DNA of 64,000 nucleotides from Oculatella sp. LEGE 06141 (GTDB lineage Bacteria > Cyanobacteriota > Cyanobacteriia > Elainellales > Elainellaceae). The translations under genes were made by a program, and so were the position numbers. This document shows positions 1 to 9,046 of the stretch, piece after piece (position 1 is the stretch's first letter; each line of letters begins with the position of its first letter). The stretch lies in contig NZ_JADEWO010000007.1 of the NCBI RefSeq assembly GCF_015207605.1, forward strand, positions 62,001-126,000, in the 5' to 3' direction. The notes under the pieces were generated by a model that was given only the letters and a program-made list of their open reading frames with translations, was not told where the DNA came from and did no database searches.

Positions 1-2
1 AA

Positions 3-695
3 GAGCTAGAGGTTCGGGTAGACAATACGCCGAGCTATCAGTTGCTGTCTGGTCGGGTCGATCGCGTTCGCATTGCCGGACGGGGGCTGTTCCCTCGCCA
101 GGGGATTCGAATTGACGTGCTAGAGGTGGAAACCGACCCGATCGACCTCAACCTGGCAGCCCTGAACAACGGCAACGGCTCAGCTCCAGCTTTAGACCAA
201 CCGCTGCAAGCCGGGGTTCGCCTGGTGCTAACCGAAGCCGATATCAATCAGGCGCTACAGTCTCCATTGGTGCAACAACGGCTGCAAGATGTGAGCATCG
301 GTGCATTGGGTGCGTCAGCCGAGGGACTGCGGCGGTATGCCTTTACCCAGCCCTTTGTCGATTTTTTGGAGAGCGATCGCATCCAGTTTCAGGTCACTCT
401 ACAAGAGGCTGGTAGCGACGAGCAGTTGCTGATTATTGCCGAATCGGGAATTGCGATCGATGGCGGACGGCAACTGCAACTGGTTGATCCAGCCGTTACA
501 GTGAACGGTAGCCCCATTCCGCCGCAGTTTATCAACCTTTTGGTTTCAGGCATTGGTCAACGGCTCGACCTGTCGCGGCTGGAATCATCTGGTGTCCTGG
601 CGCGAATTCTACAACTGGAACTGAACCCGGATGAATTGGCGTTGGCGGGCTTTGTGCGAGTGGAGCCAGGTTCTGCTTCACTTTCCGGAAACTAG
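3..695 (+). CDS. DUF2993 family protein, 5' truncated
   Basis: The reading frame is open from base 3, so the gene begins before the window; only the last 230 or so residues are present. The visible part has the DUF2993 pattern: an opening stretch ending in LLSGRVDRVRIAG, a run of amphipathic beta strands, and a central motif ITEADINQAL-like (seen as LTEADINQAL) followed by further strands. DUF2993 is common in cyanobacteria and actinobacteria; the mycobacterial member LmeA binds phospholipids in the envelope, so an envelope lipid-binding role is an inference. The signal peptide, if any, lies outside the window. The TTG at base 42 is not a credible start because homology-like sequence continues upstream of it. 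Confidence 0.85.
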   Translation, partial: ELEVRVDNTPSYQLLSGRVDRVRIAGRGLFPRQGIRIDVLEVETDPIDLNLAALNNGNGSAPALDQPLQAGVRLVLTEADINQALQSPLVQQRLQDVSIGALGASAEGLRRYAFTQPFVDFLESDRIQFQVTLQEAGSDEQLLIIAESGIAIDGGRQLQLVDPAVTVNGSPIPPQFINLLVSGIGQRLDLSRLESSGVLARILQLELNPDELALAGFVRVEPGSASLSGN

Positions 696-1072
696 CCACA
701 CGCTGCTGTAGTTACTCTTTTAGAGAACGTCGCAGTAAAACAATCGCTGGCAACCCTGGCTCCCCCCACTATTGACCAGACAACCGCCAAACAACCGCTT
801 TTTGCAACGCTATGCCAGGGTTAAACGCAGACTAACTCGGTTGGCGATCGCCCCAACTTGCTTTTAACGAACCGCCACTTGTGGCTCAACAAGTCTTGAC
901 GATGGGTTTGCAACAATCGATTTGTTGTAGAAGTCTATGACCATAGGGCTAGTCACACTCTTCCAGTCAAGCCATTCATGCCTGTCGAGTTTAACGACCA
1001 ACGTTTATTCTCATGAACAACTGAGTCATTCGGGTTTCCGCAACCTGTTGCCGATTTTAGAGGACCCTTTCG
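696..1072. other. intergenic region, no gene recognised
   Basis: 377 bases between the DUF2993 gene and the GerMN gene. No open frame with a plausible protein and no RNA structure was recognised. A GAGGA ribosome-binding site at about 1060 belongs to the next gene, whose promoter presumably lies here. Confidence 0.6.
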
Positions 1073-1741
1073 ATGCAAGATAATCAACCCGTTCACGATT
1101 TGCAACCCGTACCAGAACCCTCCCACCGTCGAATGCGGCTAGGGCTGGTGGGGATACTTTCTGTTGTTCTGGTACTGGCAGGCGGTAGTGGAGCCTGGTG
1201 GGCATGGCGATCGGTCACGTCTTCCACTCAACCCATTGCACAGCCCAACACCTCAACCACCCAACCCGTTCAACCCCAGACAGTACCAACGCCCACAAGC
1301 CAGGCACCTGTCGAGCAGACGGCTCAGGTGTATTGGTTGAAAGACGTAAACAACCGCTTTGAACTGGTGCCGAGCCAGGTCACTGTAGACACAGCGAGTC
1401 AACCCGAATCGGTATTAGAGGCCGCTTTTGAGCAACTGCTTCAAGGCCCCAGTGCCACTGACGTAGCATCTACTATCCCCGAAGGAACGAACCTGCGGAG
1501 CCTCAGCATCGAGAGTGATGGCGTTCACGTCGATCTGTCGCAAGAGTTCATTCAGGGTGGCGGCAGCACGGCAATGACAGGACGGTTAGGACAGGTGATC
1601 TACACTGCCTCTAGTCTGGATGCCAATGCCCGCGTTTGGCTCTCGGTGGATGGAGAACCGCTGGAAACCCTGGGGGGTGAAGGGTTAATCGTCGATCAGC
1701 CGATGACTCGGGCTGATTTTGACCAAAACTTTGCCCTTTAA
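1073..1741 (+). CDS. GerMN domain-containing membrane-anchored protein
   Basis: 222 residues. A basic cytoplasmic segment (1-20) is followed by one membrane helix (about 21-45, rich in G, L, V, W), then a Pro/Thr/Gln-rich linker (about 50-85) and a GerMN domain (about 85-210). The domain shows VYWLKD at its start, the central ESVLEAAFEQLLQGP helix and the EGTNLRSLSIESDGVHVDLS strand pair typical of the family. GerMN domains occur in Bacillus spore germination protein GerM and in envelope proteins of non-sporulating bacteria, where they are thought to bind peptidoglycan-related ligands; here a periplasmic role is inferred. The ATG has GAGGA about 8 bases upstream. It is transcribed alone, convergent with arsR. 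Confidence 0.85.
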   Translation: MQDNQPVHDLQPVPEPSHRRMRLGLVGILSVVLVLAGGSGAWWAWRSVTSSTQPIAQPNTSTTQPVQPQTVPTPTSQAPVEQTAQVYWLKDVNNRFELVPSQVTVDTASQPESVLEAAFEQLLQGPSATDVASTIPEGTNLRSLSIESDGVHVDLSQEFIQGGGSTAMTGRLGQVIYTASSLDANARVWLSVDGEPLETLGGEGLIVDQPMTRADFDQNFAL

Positions 1742-1770
1742 GGATCGTCTCTAAAACAGCCTTAAATTAA

Positions 1771-1809
1771 AGCCTTCAGCTTTTGTTGCTACTCGCTAAG
1801 CTGAAGGCT
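1771..1809. terminator. 12-bp hairpin, probable bidirectional terminator
   Basis: A perfect inverted repeat, AGCCTTCAGCTT (1771-1782) and AAGCTGAAGGCT (1798-1809), with a 15-base loop. It sits between convergent genes. The stop codon of the minus-strand arsR (1776-1778) lies inside the left arm, so the hairpin also encodes the C-terminus of that protein. A/T-rich sequence flanks it on the left. Confidence 0.6.
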
Positions 1810-2141
1810 CTAAAATGCTGGGCTTGTTGTTCAATACGGGTGGCAAGGCGATCGCACACCAGGTTGCACAGTTCAAAGGTCAGGTCATCCTTAACACTGT
1901 AATAGGCCGACGTTCCTTCACTACGCCGATGCAGGATTCCCGCTTGCAGCATGACTTTTAGATGCTTTGAGACATTGGCTTGGCTGGTCGCCGTTGCCTC
2001 AACTAAGTCTTGCACGCACTTTTCCCCATCCCGTAGCAGGTTTAGGATGCGAAGGCGCATCGGTTCGCTCAGTACACCAAAGTACTCAGCAACTTGTTGC
2101 ACAACTTCCGAAGATACAGGCTCTGCTGCTTTCATGCCCAT
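1776..2141 (-). CDS. ArsR/SmtB-family transcriptional regulator
   Basis: 121 residues, a full-length winged-helix repressor of the ArsR family. Helix 1-2 carries FGVLSEPMRLRILNLL, the recognition helix is TSQANVSKHLKVMLQAG (about 52-68) and the wing is RRSEGTSAYYSV. Cysteines at 42 (GEKCVQDL, the helix-3 position used by ArsR sensors), 92 and 96 (ELCNLVC) could form a thiol or metal sensing site, but the classic two-cysteine ELCVCDL motif is reduced to one Cys, so the ligand cannot be named. It lies 90 bases downstream of get3d on the same strand and may be co-transcribed. A second ATG two codons on (MGMK) is an equally possible start. Confidence 0.88.
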   Translation of the reverse strand: MGMKAAEPVSSEVVQQVAEYFGVLSEPMRLRILNLLRDGEKCVQDLVEATATSQANVSKHLKVMLQAGILHRRSEGTSAYYSVKDDLTFELCNLVCDRLATRIEQQAQHFRAFSLASSNKS

Positions 2142-2231
2142 CTAGTTACGAAGGTCTGATCCCCAAATTCTAGCAGTCAACTTATCTATGCCAATAGAGT
2201 AATGGAACACAACAATCGTCTCTAACAGTCA

Positions 2232-3419
2232 TTATGCAGTGACTGGCGTCTGAAACCGGATCTTCAAATAGTCATCTTCCATCTTGGCTCCGGCGGGCTG
2301 CAAGGCGGCAAGTGCCTGGGGCAGTACCAGATTGCGCCGATGGTTGCCAATGCGGATGTTTAGCTCATCGCCTGATTTGCTCAGCTCAACCTTGTCCTTG
2401 GCAATTCCGGGTAGGTATACCTCTAAGCTGTACTGGTTGTTGTCCTGCACCACCCGCAACGTTGTTTCCTTATAATAAACCTGAGCGGGGTCTTCATCGG
2501 CATAGAGGGTTTCTTTCAAACGCTCTAGTGCCTCAAGCCCACACATCTCTTCAGAATAGAGCGGCACTTCCTTGACGGGGATAGGGTGGAAGTTGTCGTG
2601 AATTTCGCCACGATACTTCTGCTGGTTTTCTTTCCACCGCTGAAAAAACGGATCGGTGACGGCATCTGGAATGATGCGGTTAGCGACGACCAGGTCGGTT
2701 GCAACGTTATACAGGCTCAAATAGGCATGGGCACGCAGTGACTCCTTAATCACCATCTTTTCGGGATTGGTGACTAGCCGCACCGAAGTTTTGGTGTTGT
2801 CGGTTAACACTTTTTCAAGCGCTTCGATTTGCTCATAAAACTCGTAGGGTGCGTCCATCACCTGCTTGTTGGGCAGCGAGAATCCGGCGATCGGGCGAAA
2901 CAACGGCTCGACTAACGGTCGCAATGCCACCGACACGGCCTGAAATGGCTTGTAGAATCGGCGCATGTACCACCCGGCCACTTCCGGCAAGCTCAATAGC
3001 CGTAGAGCGGTTCCAGTAGGGGCAGAGTCGATGATTAAAACATCAAACTCGTTTTCGTCGTAATGGCGCTTCATCCGTACCAGGCTAAAGATTTCGTCCA
3101 TTCCCGGCAGAATCGCCAACTCTTCTGCTTCTACCCCTTCTAGCCCTTGCGCCTGCAACACCTGACTGATGTACCGTTTGACGGCTCCCCAGTTTCCCTC
3201 TAACTCCATCAGCGCATCTAGCTCGGCTCCCCAGAGATTGGGGCGCACCTGCCGGGGGACGTGCCCTAGCTCCATGTCAAAGCTATCGGCCAGGGAGTGA
3301 GCCGGATCGGTGCTGAGAACCAGGGTGTTGTATCCCAGTTCGGCGCATCGTAACCCGGTTGCGGCAGCAACGGATGTTTTTCCGACGCCCCCTTTGCCTG
3401 TCATCAAAATTACGCGCAT
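2232..3419 (-). CDS. Get3/ArsA-family ATPase with C-terminal alpha-crystallin domain (Get3d-like)
   Basis: 395 residues. The N-terminal SIMIBI-class ATPase has a deviant Walker [14 protein letters not shown] (8-20), switch [13 protein letters not shown] (about 41-52) and switch [15 protein letters not shown] (about 130-142). The last 80 residues (from about 313) form an HSP20-like domain with SLEVYLPG and [15 protein letters not shown]. There is no CxxC zinc dimer motif and no cluster of arsenite-binding cysteines. This architecture matches Get3d, the Get3 paralogue of photosynthetic organisms, rather than an arsenite pump ATPase. The client is not known from the sequence. It precedes arsR on the same strand, and an inverted repeat AAATG-N5-CATTT lies at 3434-3448, just upstream of its ATG. 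Confidence 0.88.
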   Translation of the reverse strand: MRVILMTGKGGVGKTSVAAATGLRCAELGYNTLVLSTDPAHSLADSFDMELGHVPRQVRPNLWGAELDALMELEGNWGAVKRYISQVLQAQGLEGVEAEELAILPGMDEIFSLVRMKRHYDENEFDVLIIDSAPTGTALRLLSLPEVAGWYMRRFYKPFQAVSVALRPLVEPLFRPIAGFSLPNKQVMDAPYEFYEQIEALEKVLTDNTKTSVRLVTNPEKMVIKESLRAHAYLSLYNVATDLVVANRIIPDAVTDPFFQRWKENQQKYRGEIHDNFHPIPVKEVPLYSEEMCGLEALERLKETLYADEDPAQVYYKETTLRVVQDNNQYSLEVYLPGIAKDKVELSKSGDELNIRIGNHRRNLVLPQALAALQPAGAKMEDDYLKIRFQTPVTA

Positions 3420-3509
3420 GGATGTTAGATACTAAATGAGAAACATTTACATTATTTTACTTTATGAATCAAAGGGTGGGGTGTGGGGACGGGGGATGTT
3501 TCCGGTGGT

Positions 3510-3896
3510 CTACTTGCCCAACGAGAAATGCTGCTTCACCACGTCTATCCGTGAACAGCGCCAGTAATCAACGTGAGAGGTTATCAGGCCGTCCTCATTC
3601 ACCAGCAGTTCACTCCAGCCCGGAATCGCAATGTTGGGCTTCCAGGGTAGGGGTGTATTCCAGTGGAGCGTCCACTCGGTTTTGACCGTGTTGCCGTGGC
3701 GTTCCAGGGTGTGAACATCCATACGGGGATTGATGAACCAGGTTTTGATAAACCCAATCATGGTGCGATAGCGATCGCGTCCCCGAAATTCGTTGAGCGG
3801 ATCTTTGAAATAAACATCGTCAGCGTAGATGCTGTAGGTCTGGTCGTGGGGAAATTTTCGATAATCTTCCCGTAAAATTTCAAGGATATCTGTCAT
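3510..3896 (-). CDS. DUF2358 family protein
   Basis: About 128 residues from the ATG at 3896; an in-frame TTG at 3917 would add seven residues but the ATG opens directly on the conserved MTDILEILREDYRKFP. The protein has the DUF2358 pattern: YADDVYFKDPLNEFRGRDRYR, a central region with NPRMDVHTLER, and W-rich strands TEWTLHWNTPLPWKP. The family is shared by cyanobacteria and plant plastids and resembles the SnoaL/NTF2-like fold, but no function is established. The gene stands alone; a TATATATA stretch near 3950 could be its -10 region. Confidence 0.82.
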   Translation of the reverse strand: MTDILEILREDYRKFPHDQTYSIYADDVYFKDPLNEFRGRDRYRTMIGFIKTWFINPRMDVHTLERHGNTVKTEWTLHWNTPLPWKPNIAIPGWSELLVNEDGLITSHVDYWRCSRIDVVKQHFSLGK

Positions 3897-4102
3897 GAGT
3901 TCGAGTCGTTTGAGCAAAAGTAAAGCTGTCTTGCTGCAAAATTCGAGTATATATATCTAAGTTAAGTCCATTTTTTAACAGGCGGTTAGATTTGGCTCAC
4001 TGTTGAAGTAGCTAAAAAACCTGCTTATGCTCTGGCGTCAAGTCAACAGTTCATGTAGACTCTGCCTGACACTCGTTTCATCTTGCACCCATCGATCTTC
4101 AG

Positions 4103-5146
4103 ATGACTCCTCAGTACCACCTGGCTGCATTTCTCATTTCTGCCGTGGTTGTTCTTCTTAGTACGCCAGTGGTGAAAAAGCTCGGTCTTAAGAGCGGACG
4201 GGTTGATCTTCCTGGCGGACGGAAAGTTCATCAACGCCCAATGGTTCGTTTGGGTGGGGTATCCATTTTTCTCGGAACCCTGGTTGCATTGCTTGGCGTT
4301 TGGCAAACGGGCGGGTTTGGCATCTTGCCGCCCGACCAGGAGTATGAAATTTGGGGCGTCACCCTGGGTGGAGTTGCCTTTTTTCTGATCGGATTAGCGG
4401 ACGATTTGTTTGGACTGTCTGCGGTGGTGCGGCTGTTGCTGCAATCTGCCGTTGCCGCCTGTGCCTGGTGGGTTGGTGTCCAAATTGCGTTTTTAACGAT
4501 TCCGTTTATTGGGCTAACGTCCTTGCCTGCCTGGATTAGTTTGCCAATCACGGTGATTTGGTTGGTGGGCATGGCCAATGCTATTAACTGGATTGATGGG
4601 TTGGACGGGCTGGCTGCGGGCGTATCTGGTATTGCGGCGGTTGTAATGCTGATCGTCAGCTTGTTTATGAACCAGCCAGCGGCAGCGTTAATTGCGGCAG
4701 CGCTGGCGGGTGGCGCGTTGGGGTTTTTGAAGTACAACTTCAACCCGGCTCAAATTTTTATGGGAGATGGCGGAGCCTATTTTATGGGGTTCACGCTGGC
4801 TGGGATTGGTGTGATTGGTTTAGTGAAAGGTGTTACCACGGTGGCGGTGGTGTTGCCGTATCTCATCTTGGCGGTGCCCATTCTAGACATGTCAGCGGTG
4901 ATCCTCGATCGCCTTCGCAGCGGCAAGTCGCCCTTTGTGGCCGACAAGCGCCATCTGCACCATCGCCTGTTGCAGGCGGGGCTTTCCCATCGGTTAACGG
5001 TGATCTTCATCTATTCGTTGACGCTGTGGGTTGGCAGTTTGGCGCTGGCTTTTTCGGGGCTGCCGAGTGGGGTTGGTTATGCGATCGCCGCAACGGGCTT
5101 ACTAACCTACACCACCTGGCAAGTGCGGCGGCACGCGCGTCAGTGA
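4103..5146 (+). CDS. WecA/TagO/MraY-family polyprenyl-phosphate sugar-1-phosphate transferase
   Basis: 347 residues with about ten or eleven membrane helices, the usual size of the WecA/TagO group. Diagnostic motifs are all present: DLPGGRKVHQRPMVRLGG near residue 35, the catalytic DD pair in GLADDLFGLS, NAINWIDGLDGLAAG, FMGDGGAYFMGF and the basic DKRHLHHRLLQAG loop that binds the nucleotide sugar. The family moves a HexNAc-1-phosphate from UDP-sugar to undecaprenyl phosphate, the first membrane step of surface polysaccharide or wall-linked glycan synthesis. DKRHLHHRL rather than the MraY signature argues against the peptidoglycan enzyme. The next gene, cinA, starts 49 bases downstream on the same strand. 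Confidence 0.9.
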   Translation: MTPQYHLAAFLISAVVVLLSTPVVKKLGLKSGRVDLPGGRKVHQRPMVRLGGVSIFLGTLVALLGVWQTGGFGILPPDQEYEIWGVTLGGVAFFLIGLADDLFGLSAVVRLLLQSAVAACAWWVGVQIAFLTIPFIGLTSLPAWISLPITVIWLVGMANAINWIDGLDGLAAGVSGIAAVVMLIVSLFMNQPAAALIAAALAGGALGFLKYNFNPAQIFMGDGGAYFMGFTLAGIGVIGLVKGVTTVAVVLPYLILAVPILDMSAVILDRLRSGKSPFVADKRHLHHRLLQAGLSHRLTVIFIYSLTLWVGSLALAFSGLPSGVGYAIAATGLLTYTTWQVRRHARQ

Positions 5147-5195
5147 GGGGAACGATTGGCACGTTTCCTAATGTCCCCTATTCTTCACGTTTCTC

Positions 5196-6455
5196 ATGAA
5201 TGAACGTCAGAGTGCAGAAATTATCTGCGTGGGCACAGAACTGCTGCTAGGCGAGATTTTGAACAGCAATGCTCACTATTTGGCGCAACAGTTGGCGCAG
5301 TTGGGCATTGCTCACTATTACCAAACCGTTGTTGGTGACAATCCGTTGCGGATTCAGCGGGCGATCGCCATTGCCTGTGAGCGATCGCGTCTGCTTATTT
5401 TCACCGGGGGCTTGGGGCCAACACCTGACGATTTGACGACCGAAACGCTGGCCGATTTTTTTCAAACGCCGCTGATAGAGCGATCGGAGATTATCGCCGA
5501 TATTGCTCAGAAGTACGCCCAAAGCGGTCGTACCATGTCGCCAAGCAATCGCAAGCAAGCCTTACTGCCAGACGGAGCAGAGGTATTGCCCAACCCGGTC
5601 GGCAGCGCTCCGGGAATCATCTGGCAACCGCGTCCGGGGCTGATCATCCTGACGTTTCCGGGGGTGCCCAGCGAAATGCAGGCGATGTGGCAGCAAACAG
5701 CGGTGCCGTTTCTTCGCAGTCAGGGATGGGGGCAGGAAACCATCTACAGCCGGACGCTACGGTTCTGGGGCGTGTCGGAGTCTGTTTTGGCAGAAAAGGT
5801 TGTCTCCTTTTTTGATTTGCAAAGTCCGACGGTGGCACCCTATGCCGCTAAGGGTGAAGTTAGGCTACGCATCTCTGCCAAAGCGGCAACGGAGGCAGAA
5901 GCAGCATTGCAAATTGAACCCGTTGAACGACAGTTGCGCGAGATTGCCGGACTGGACTGTTACGGAGCCGATGACGATACCCTTGCTTCGGTGGTGGGGC
6001 AGTTGCTGCAAGCCGATCAAGCCACGTTATCCGTTGCTGAATCCTGCACGGGAGGCGGATTGGGACAATTTTTGACGACGGTACCCGGTAGCTCTGCTTA
6101 TTTTTGGGGTGGTGTAATTTCCTACGATAACCGGGTAAAGGTGAACCTGCTTGGCGTAAATCCTGACGAGTTGCAGCAACATGGGGCAGTGAGCGAAGAG
6201 GTTGCCAGGCAAATGGCGGCAGGTGTGCGCAATCGCCTTGGTACAACCTGGGGGCTGAGCATTACTGGCGTGGCGGGGCCAGGTGGCGGTAGCGAGGCCA
6301 AGCCTGTAGGGTTGGTTTATGTTGGTTTTGCCGGGCCAGATGGACAGTTGGAAGCCGTTAAACATCAGTTCAACTCGATTCGAGGCCGAGAGTTAATCCG
6401 CTGGTTGAGCATTTGCAACGCGCTGGATGGGTTGCGGCGGCGATTATTAGCTTAA
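5196..6455 (+). CDS. cinA: CinA-family protein (competence/damage-inducible; NMN deamidase-related)
   Basis: 419 residues, the normal CinA length. The N-terminal molybdopterin-binding-like domain (1-170) has EIICVGTELLLGEILNSNA and the FTGGLGPTPDDLT loop. The C-terminal CinA domain (about 260-415) has VAESCTGGGLGQ, SYDNRVKVNLLGV, GAVSEEVA and the SITGVAGPGGGS active-site loop typical of NMN deamidase domains. In other bacteria the two domains act in ADP-ribose pyrophosphatase and nicotinamide mononucleotide deamidase reactions of NAD recycling; in Streptococcus CinA accompanies RecA in transformation. It is closely downstream of the WecA-like gene and convergent with the DUF389 gene, 15 bases away. 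Confidence 0.93.
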   Translation: MNERQSAEIICVGTELLLGEILNSNAHYLAQQLAQLGIAHYYQTVVGDNPLRIQRAIAIACERSRLLIFTGGLGPTPDDLTTETLADFFQTPLIERSEIIADIAQKYAQSGRTMSPSNRKQALLPDGAEVLPNPVGSAPGIIWQPRPGLIILTFPGVPSEMQAMWQQTAVPFLRSQGWGQETIYSRTLRFWGVSESVLAEKVVSFFDLQSPTVAPYAAKGEVRLRISAKAATEAEAALQIEPVERQLREIAGLDCYGADDDTLASVVGQLLQADQATLSVAESCTGGGLGQFLTTVPGSSAYFWGGVISYDNRVKVNLLGVNPDELQQHGAVSEEVARQMAAGVRNRLGTTWGLSITGVAGPGGGSEAKPVGLVYVGFAGPDGQLEAVKHQFNSIRGRELIRWLSICNALDGLRRRLLA

Positions 6456-6470
6456 TGCGGCTTTACTGGG

Positions 6471-7481
6471 CTATTCCGCAGGTGGTTCTTCCCGGCGGAC
6501 TTCCTGAAGCTCGGTGATTTCAAAAATAAGCGTAAACGATCGCCCCATTTCTTGAGCAATAAAATCTTCCAACAGTCCGACCTGGTAAGGCGTGATCGCT
6601 TCTTGCGTGCTGACAAACAGCCGGACTTCTGGCGGGGTGCTGAGCCAGTTGGTTTCGCTGGACAAAAGCTGCACCCGCTGAAAGGTGATGGTTCGTCCGA
6701 GCAGCGCCTGTCTCAGGCTGGTTTCTAGCTGTACCTGGTTGACCAGCCTCACCAGGCTAATGCCCAGTGGAATCAGTAACAGGCTGGTCATTAGGGTGGT
6801 TAGCGCCACTGGTTTTCGTGCCCGTGCCAGTGGCGTGTAGCCTGCCGCCAGAAAGATCATCATGCACGACAGGGTAATGCCAAATAAGTTCGTGAGATAA
6901 AGGATACCTGCACCCAAACTCAACCGCCAGTTCAGTTGTGCGACCCCCAGTCCAACGACACAAATGGGCGGCATCAGTGCCACAGCGATCGCGGTTCCGG
7001 CCAACGCATTGGACACCTTAGGCTGCACCTTGGCAAAGCCGCTGATGCCGCCTGCTGCAACGGCAACGCCGAGATCGAGTAGGGTAGGACGCGATCGCGC
7101 CAGAACCTCAGTCCCATAGGTTGATAAGCCGATCATCATGCCAATTAGCACAGAGAGAAGCACCGAAACGATGGTGCCAACGCTGACGGCAATTAAACCT
7201 TTGCGGAACAGCTCTAAATCGCCCTCTAATGCGCCAAAGGCAATCCCCCGAATCGGCAGCATTAACGGTGCCACAATCATGGCTCCAATAATGACAGCCG
7301 CACTGTTGGATAACAGCCCAAAGGTGGCGATCGCGCAAGATCCCAAGAGCAGCACAACGTAGTTTAAATCTGGGATGGATTCTTCCATCAGGCTGTCCCG
7401 CATGTACGTTAGCTGCTGCGGTGAAACCCGTCTTCCTAAAAAATATTGACGATTTAACTGACGCAGCTTGTTTAGCATCAT
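6471..7481 (-). CDS. DUF389 / TIGR00341 family membrane protein
   Basis: 336 residues. The core is the DUF389 membrane domain: SIPDLNYVVLLLGSCAIATFGLLSNS followed by AAVIIGAMIVAPLMLPIRG, then four or more further hydrophobic helices up to about residue 235. The remainder (about 240-336) is a soluble domain with RTITFQRVQL and EEFI-type helices. The family is widespread in cyanobacteria and actinobacteria and has no settled function; transport has been suggested on topology alone. Two adjacent ATG codons open the frame. The gene ends 15 bases from the end of convergent cinA. Confidence 0.85.
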   Translation of the reverse strand: MMLNKLRQLNRQYFLGRRVSPQQLTYMRDSLMEESIPDLNYVVLLLGSCAIATFGLLSNSAAVIIGAMIVAPLMLPIRGIAFGALEGDLELFRKGLIAVSVGTIVSVLLSVLIGMMIGLSTYGTEVLARSRPTLLDLGVAVAAGGISGFAKVQPKVSNALAGTAIAVALMPPICVVGLGVAQLNWRLSLGAGILYLTNLFGITLSCMMIFLAAGYTPLARARKPVALTTLMTSLLLIPLGISLVRLVNQVQLETSLRQALLGRTITFQRVQLLSSETNWLSTPPEVRLFVSTQEAITPYQVGLLEDFIAQEMGRSFTLIFEITELQEVRREEPPAE

Positions 7482-7675
7482 GCGCTCTCGCCTCTTTAAA
7501 CAACTTAGTCATCATGATTGATTTTGCTGTCAATCAGTTTCATAACCTCAATGTTGTTCTTGGTGTGGTGAGCTGTTAGCGTCATGGTTGGAGTAAGGTC
7601 AATTCAGCACCAGACCAGGGTTGTGAATGCAGTGCTTCCATGCCATCGCATAGCTACAAAAACCAGTCTCGTTGT

Positions 7676-8725
7676 TTATATGGTGCTGTCTGTCGGTTCC
7701 TGGTAGGGAACATTGTTCATTTCGTGCCGCAGTCGGGCGATCGACTCGTAAATATGTTTGCGGACGCGGTTGATGCCACCCAACGGCTTATGTTCTGGCA
7801 GGGAATGCCACGGCGAGTAAGAGAGATTCTCGCAAAACGCCATTTGTTCGGGGGAGTCAAACGCCTGGGGCGGAATGGTCAGCGTGGCAACTTTTTGGTA
7901 CGGCGAGACAGCTTCATCCCAGGCAATCGTTGGATCTTCGATCGGCATTCTGTACGGATCGGTTTGCAGTTGCACCAAAAAATCAAACCGGGCTTCCTGC
8001 GTTGCCAGGTGGTTAACCATTGCTGTGTGCAAATAATGGGGCGATTTGGGAATGGCTTTAGGCGCAACGCCAACCACCTGTGGCTTAACTGAAAACTTAG
8101 CCGCTCCAGTACCCAATTGGTAAGGGGTCATGCTCCAATATTGAATTTCCAGAGGACTGATGATCTTCTTGCGGTTGATGGTCGTCGCAATTTTAAACTC
8201 ATGCAGCCGCCATTGACGCGGATTGATGCCAGGAAAGAAAAACTTGAGTTTATTCCCTCCCTTAATCAGCAGTTGAAATAATTCCAGATAATCTTGAGCA
8301 TCGCGAATGGCAAACACTGGATGGTTCACTAGCGTAAAGTCTTGCGTTTGCTCATGCTTTTCCGATTCCAGAACCTTCTCGCCTTCCACCCCCAGTAGTT
8401 TGATGGCAATGCCCCGTGTATCGCCTTTTGTATCATCCTGGGCGTGCCTGTCGCCGTTGGAAAAGCGAATCAACGCCGGATAGTGGCGTGGCTCTTTGAA
8501 GATGCCAACCTTGAGGGCGATCGGTAAATCGGCTTCAATGCTCAGTTTACCTTTAACACAGCCATGATGCTTGGCATGAGCGTCGCGGCGGGCGGGACGA
8601 ACGTTCGCCGGGTAGTCTCGCTTTAGCAGCTCAACGCTAATTCGTTCCAGCTCTGCAATCACAGCGTCTTCACCTGGTGGGGGATACTCTTTACCCAGTT
8701 CCAGCACGCCCGTTGGGTTTTGCAT
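7676..8725 (-). CDS. catalase-family haem protein (y4iL/SrpA-like)
   Basis: 349 residues from the ATG at 8725, chosen because CTCCT at 8732-8736 gives a good AGGAG ribosome-binding site six bases ahead; an upstream in-frame start at 8746 lacks this. The protein belongs to the small-subunit, catalase-like superfamily: HAKHHGCVKGKLSIEADLP carries the distal His, PALIRFSNGD and GDTRGIAIKLLG follow, TQDFTLVNHPVFAIRD matches the conserved core, and the C-terminal YSPWHSLPEHKPLGGINR contains the end signature. At 349 residues it is much shorter than typical monofunctional catalases, so true catalase activity is uncertain; peroxidase or lipid-peroxide chemistry is possible. Confidence 0.85.
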   Translation of the reverse strand: MQNPTGVLELGKEYPPPGEDAVIAELERISVELLKRDYPANVRPARRDAHAKHHGCVKGKLSIEADLPIALKVGIFKEPRHYPALIRFSNGDRHAQDDTKGDTRGIAIKLLGVEGEKVLESEKHEQTQDFTLVNHPVFAIRDAQDYLELFQLLIKGGNKLKFFFPGINPRQWRLHEFKIATTINRKKIISPLEIQYWSMTPYQLGTGAAKFSVKPQVVGVAPKAIPKSPHYLHTAMVNHLATQEARFDFLVQLQTDPYRMPIEDPTIAWDEAVSPYQKVATLTIPPQAFDSPEQMAFCENLSYSPWHSLPEHKPLGGINRVRKHIYESIARLRHEMNNVPYQEPTDSTI

Positions 8726-9046
8726 AGGTTTCTCCTGGCACGGCAAAAATGATATCTGGTTTGTGAATTGACTCTTACTTTAATGGCTTACTTGGAGTGG
8801 ATAGAGGAATCCTCCAAGAAATCTTAGAATCTGCTCTGTCGTCATGAAGACGGTAAATCGTGTCATCCCCCGATACGTGGAAGGTGGGGCTTCAGGAAAA
8901 TAGCGACCCTTCATTTCTCACTTAAGACGGACGGATATCCGGCATTCCCTGCTTAGAGTGAAACTGGTAGGCCAGACTCCTACAGCGCTAGTGACACCTG
9001 GCTCATGTCGATTGTCTGGATCAGCCAATGCTGAACAACGCTAGGA
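8726..9046. other. intergenic region between divergent genes
   Basis: 321 bases between the catalase-like gene and the coiled-coil gene, which diverge, so both promoters should be here. No RNA gene, repeat or convincing small reading frame was recognised. Confidence 0.6.

Noticed and set aside
2232-3419. Arsenite efflux ATPase ArsA
   Set aside because: No arsenite-binding cysteine set, only one ATPase half, no arsB or arsD nearby, and a fused HSP20-like domain instead.
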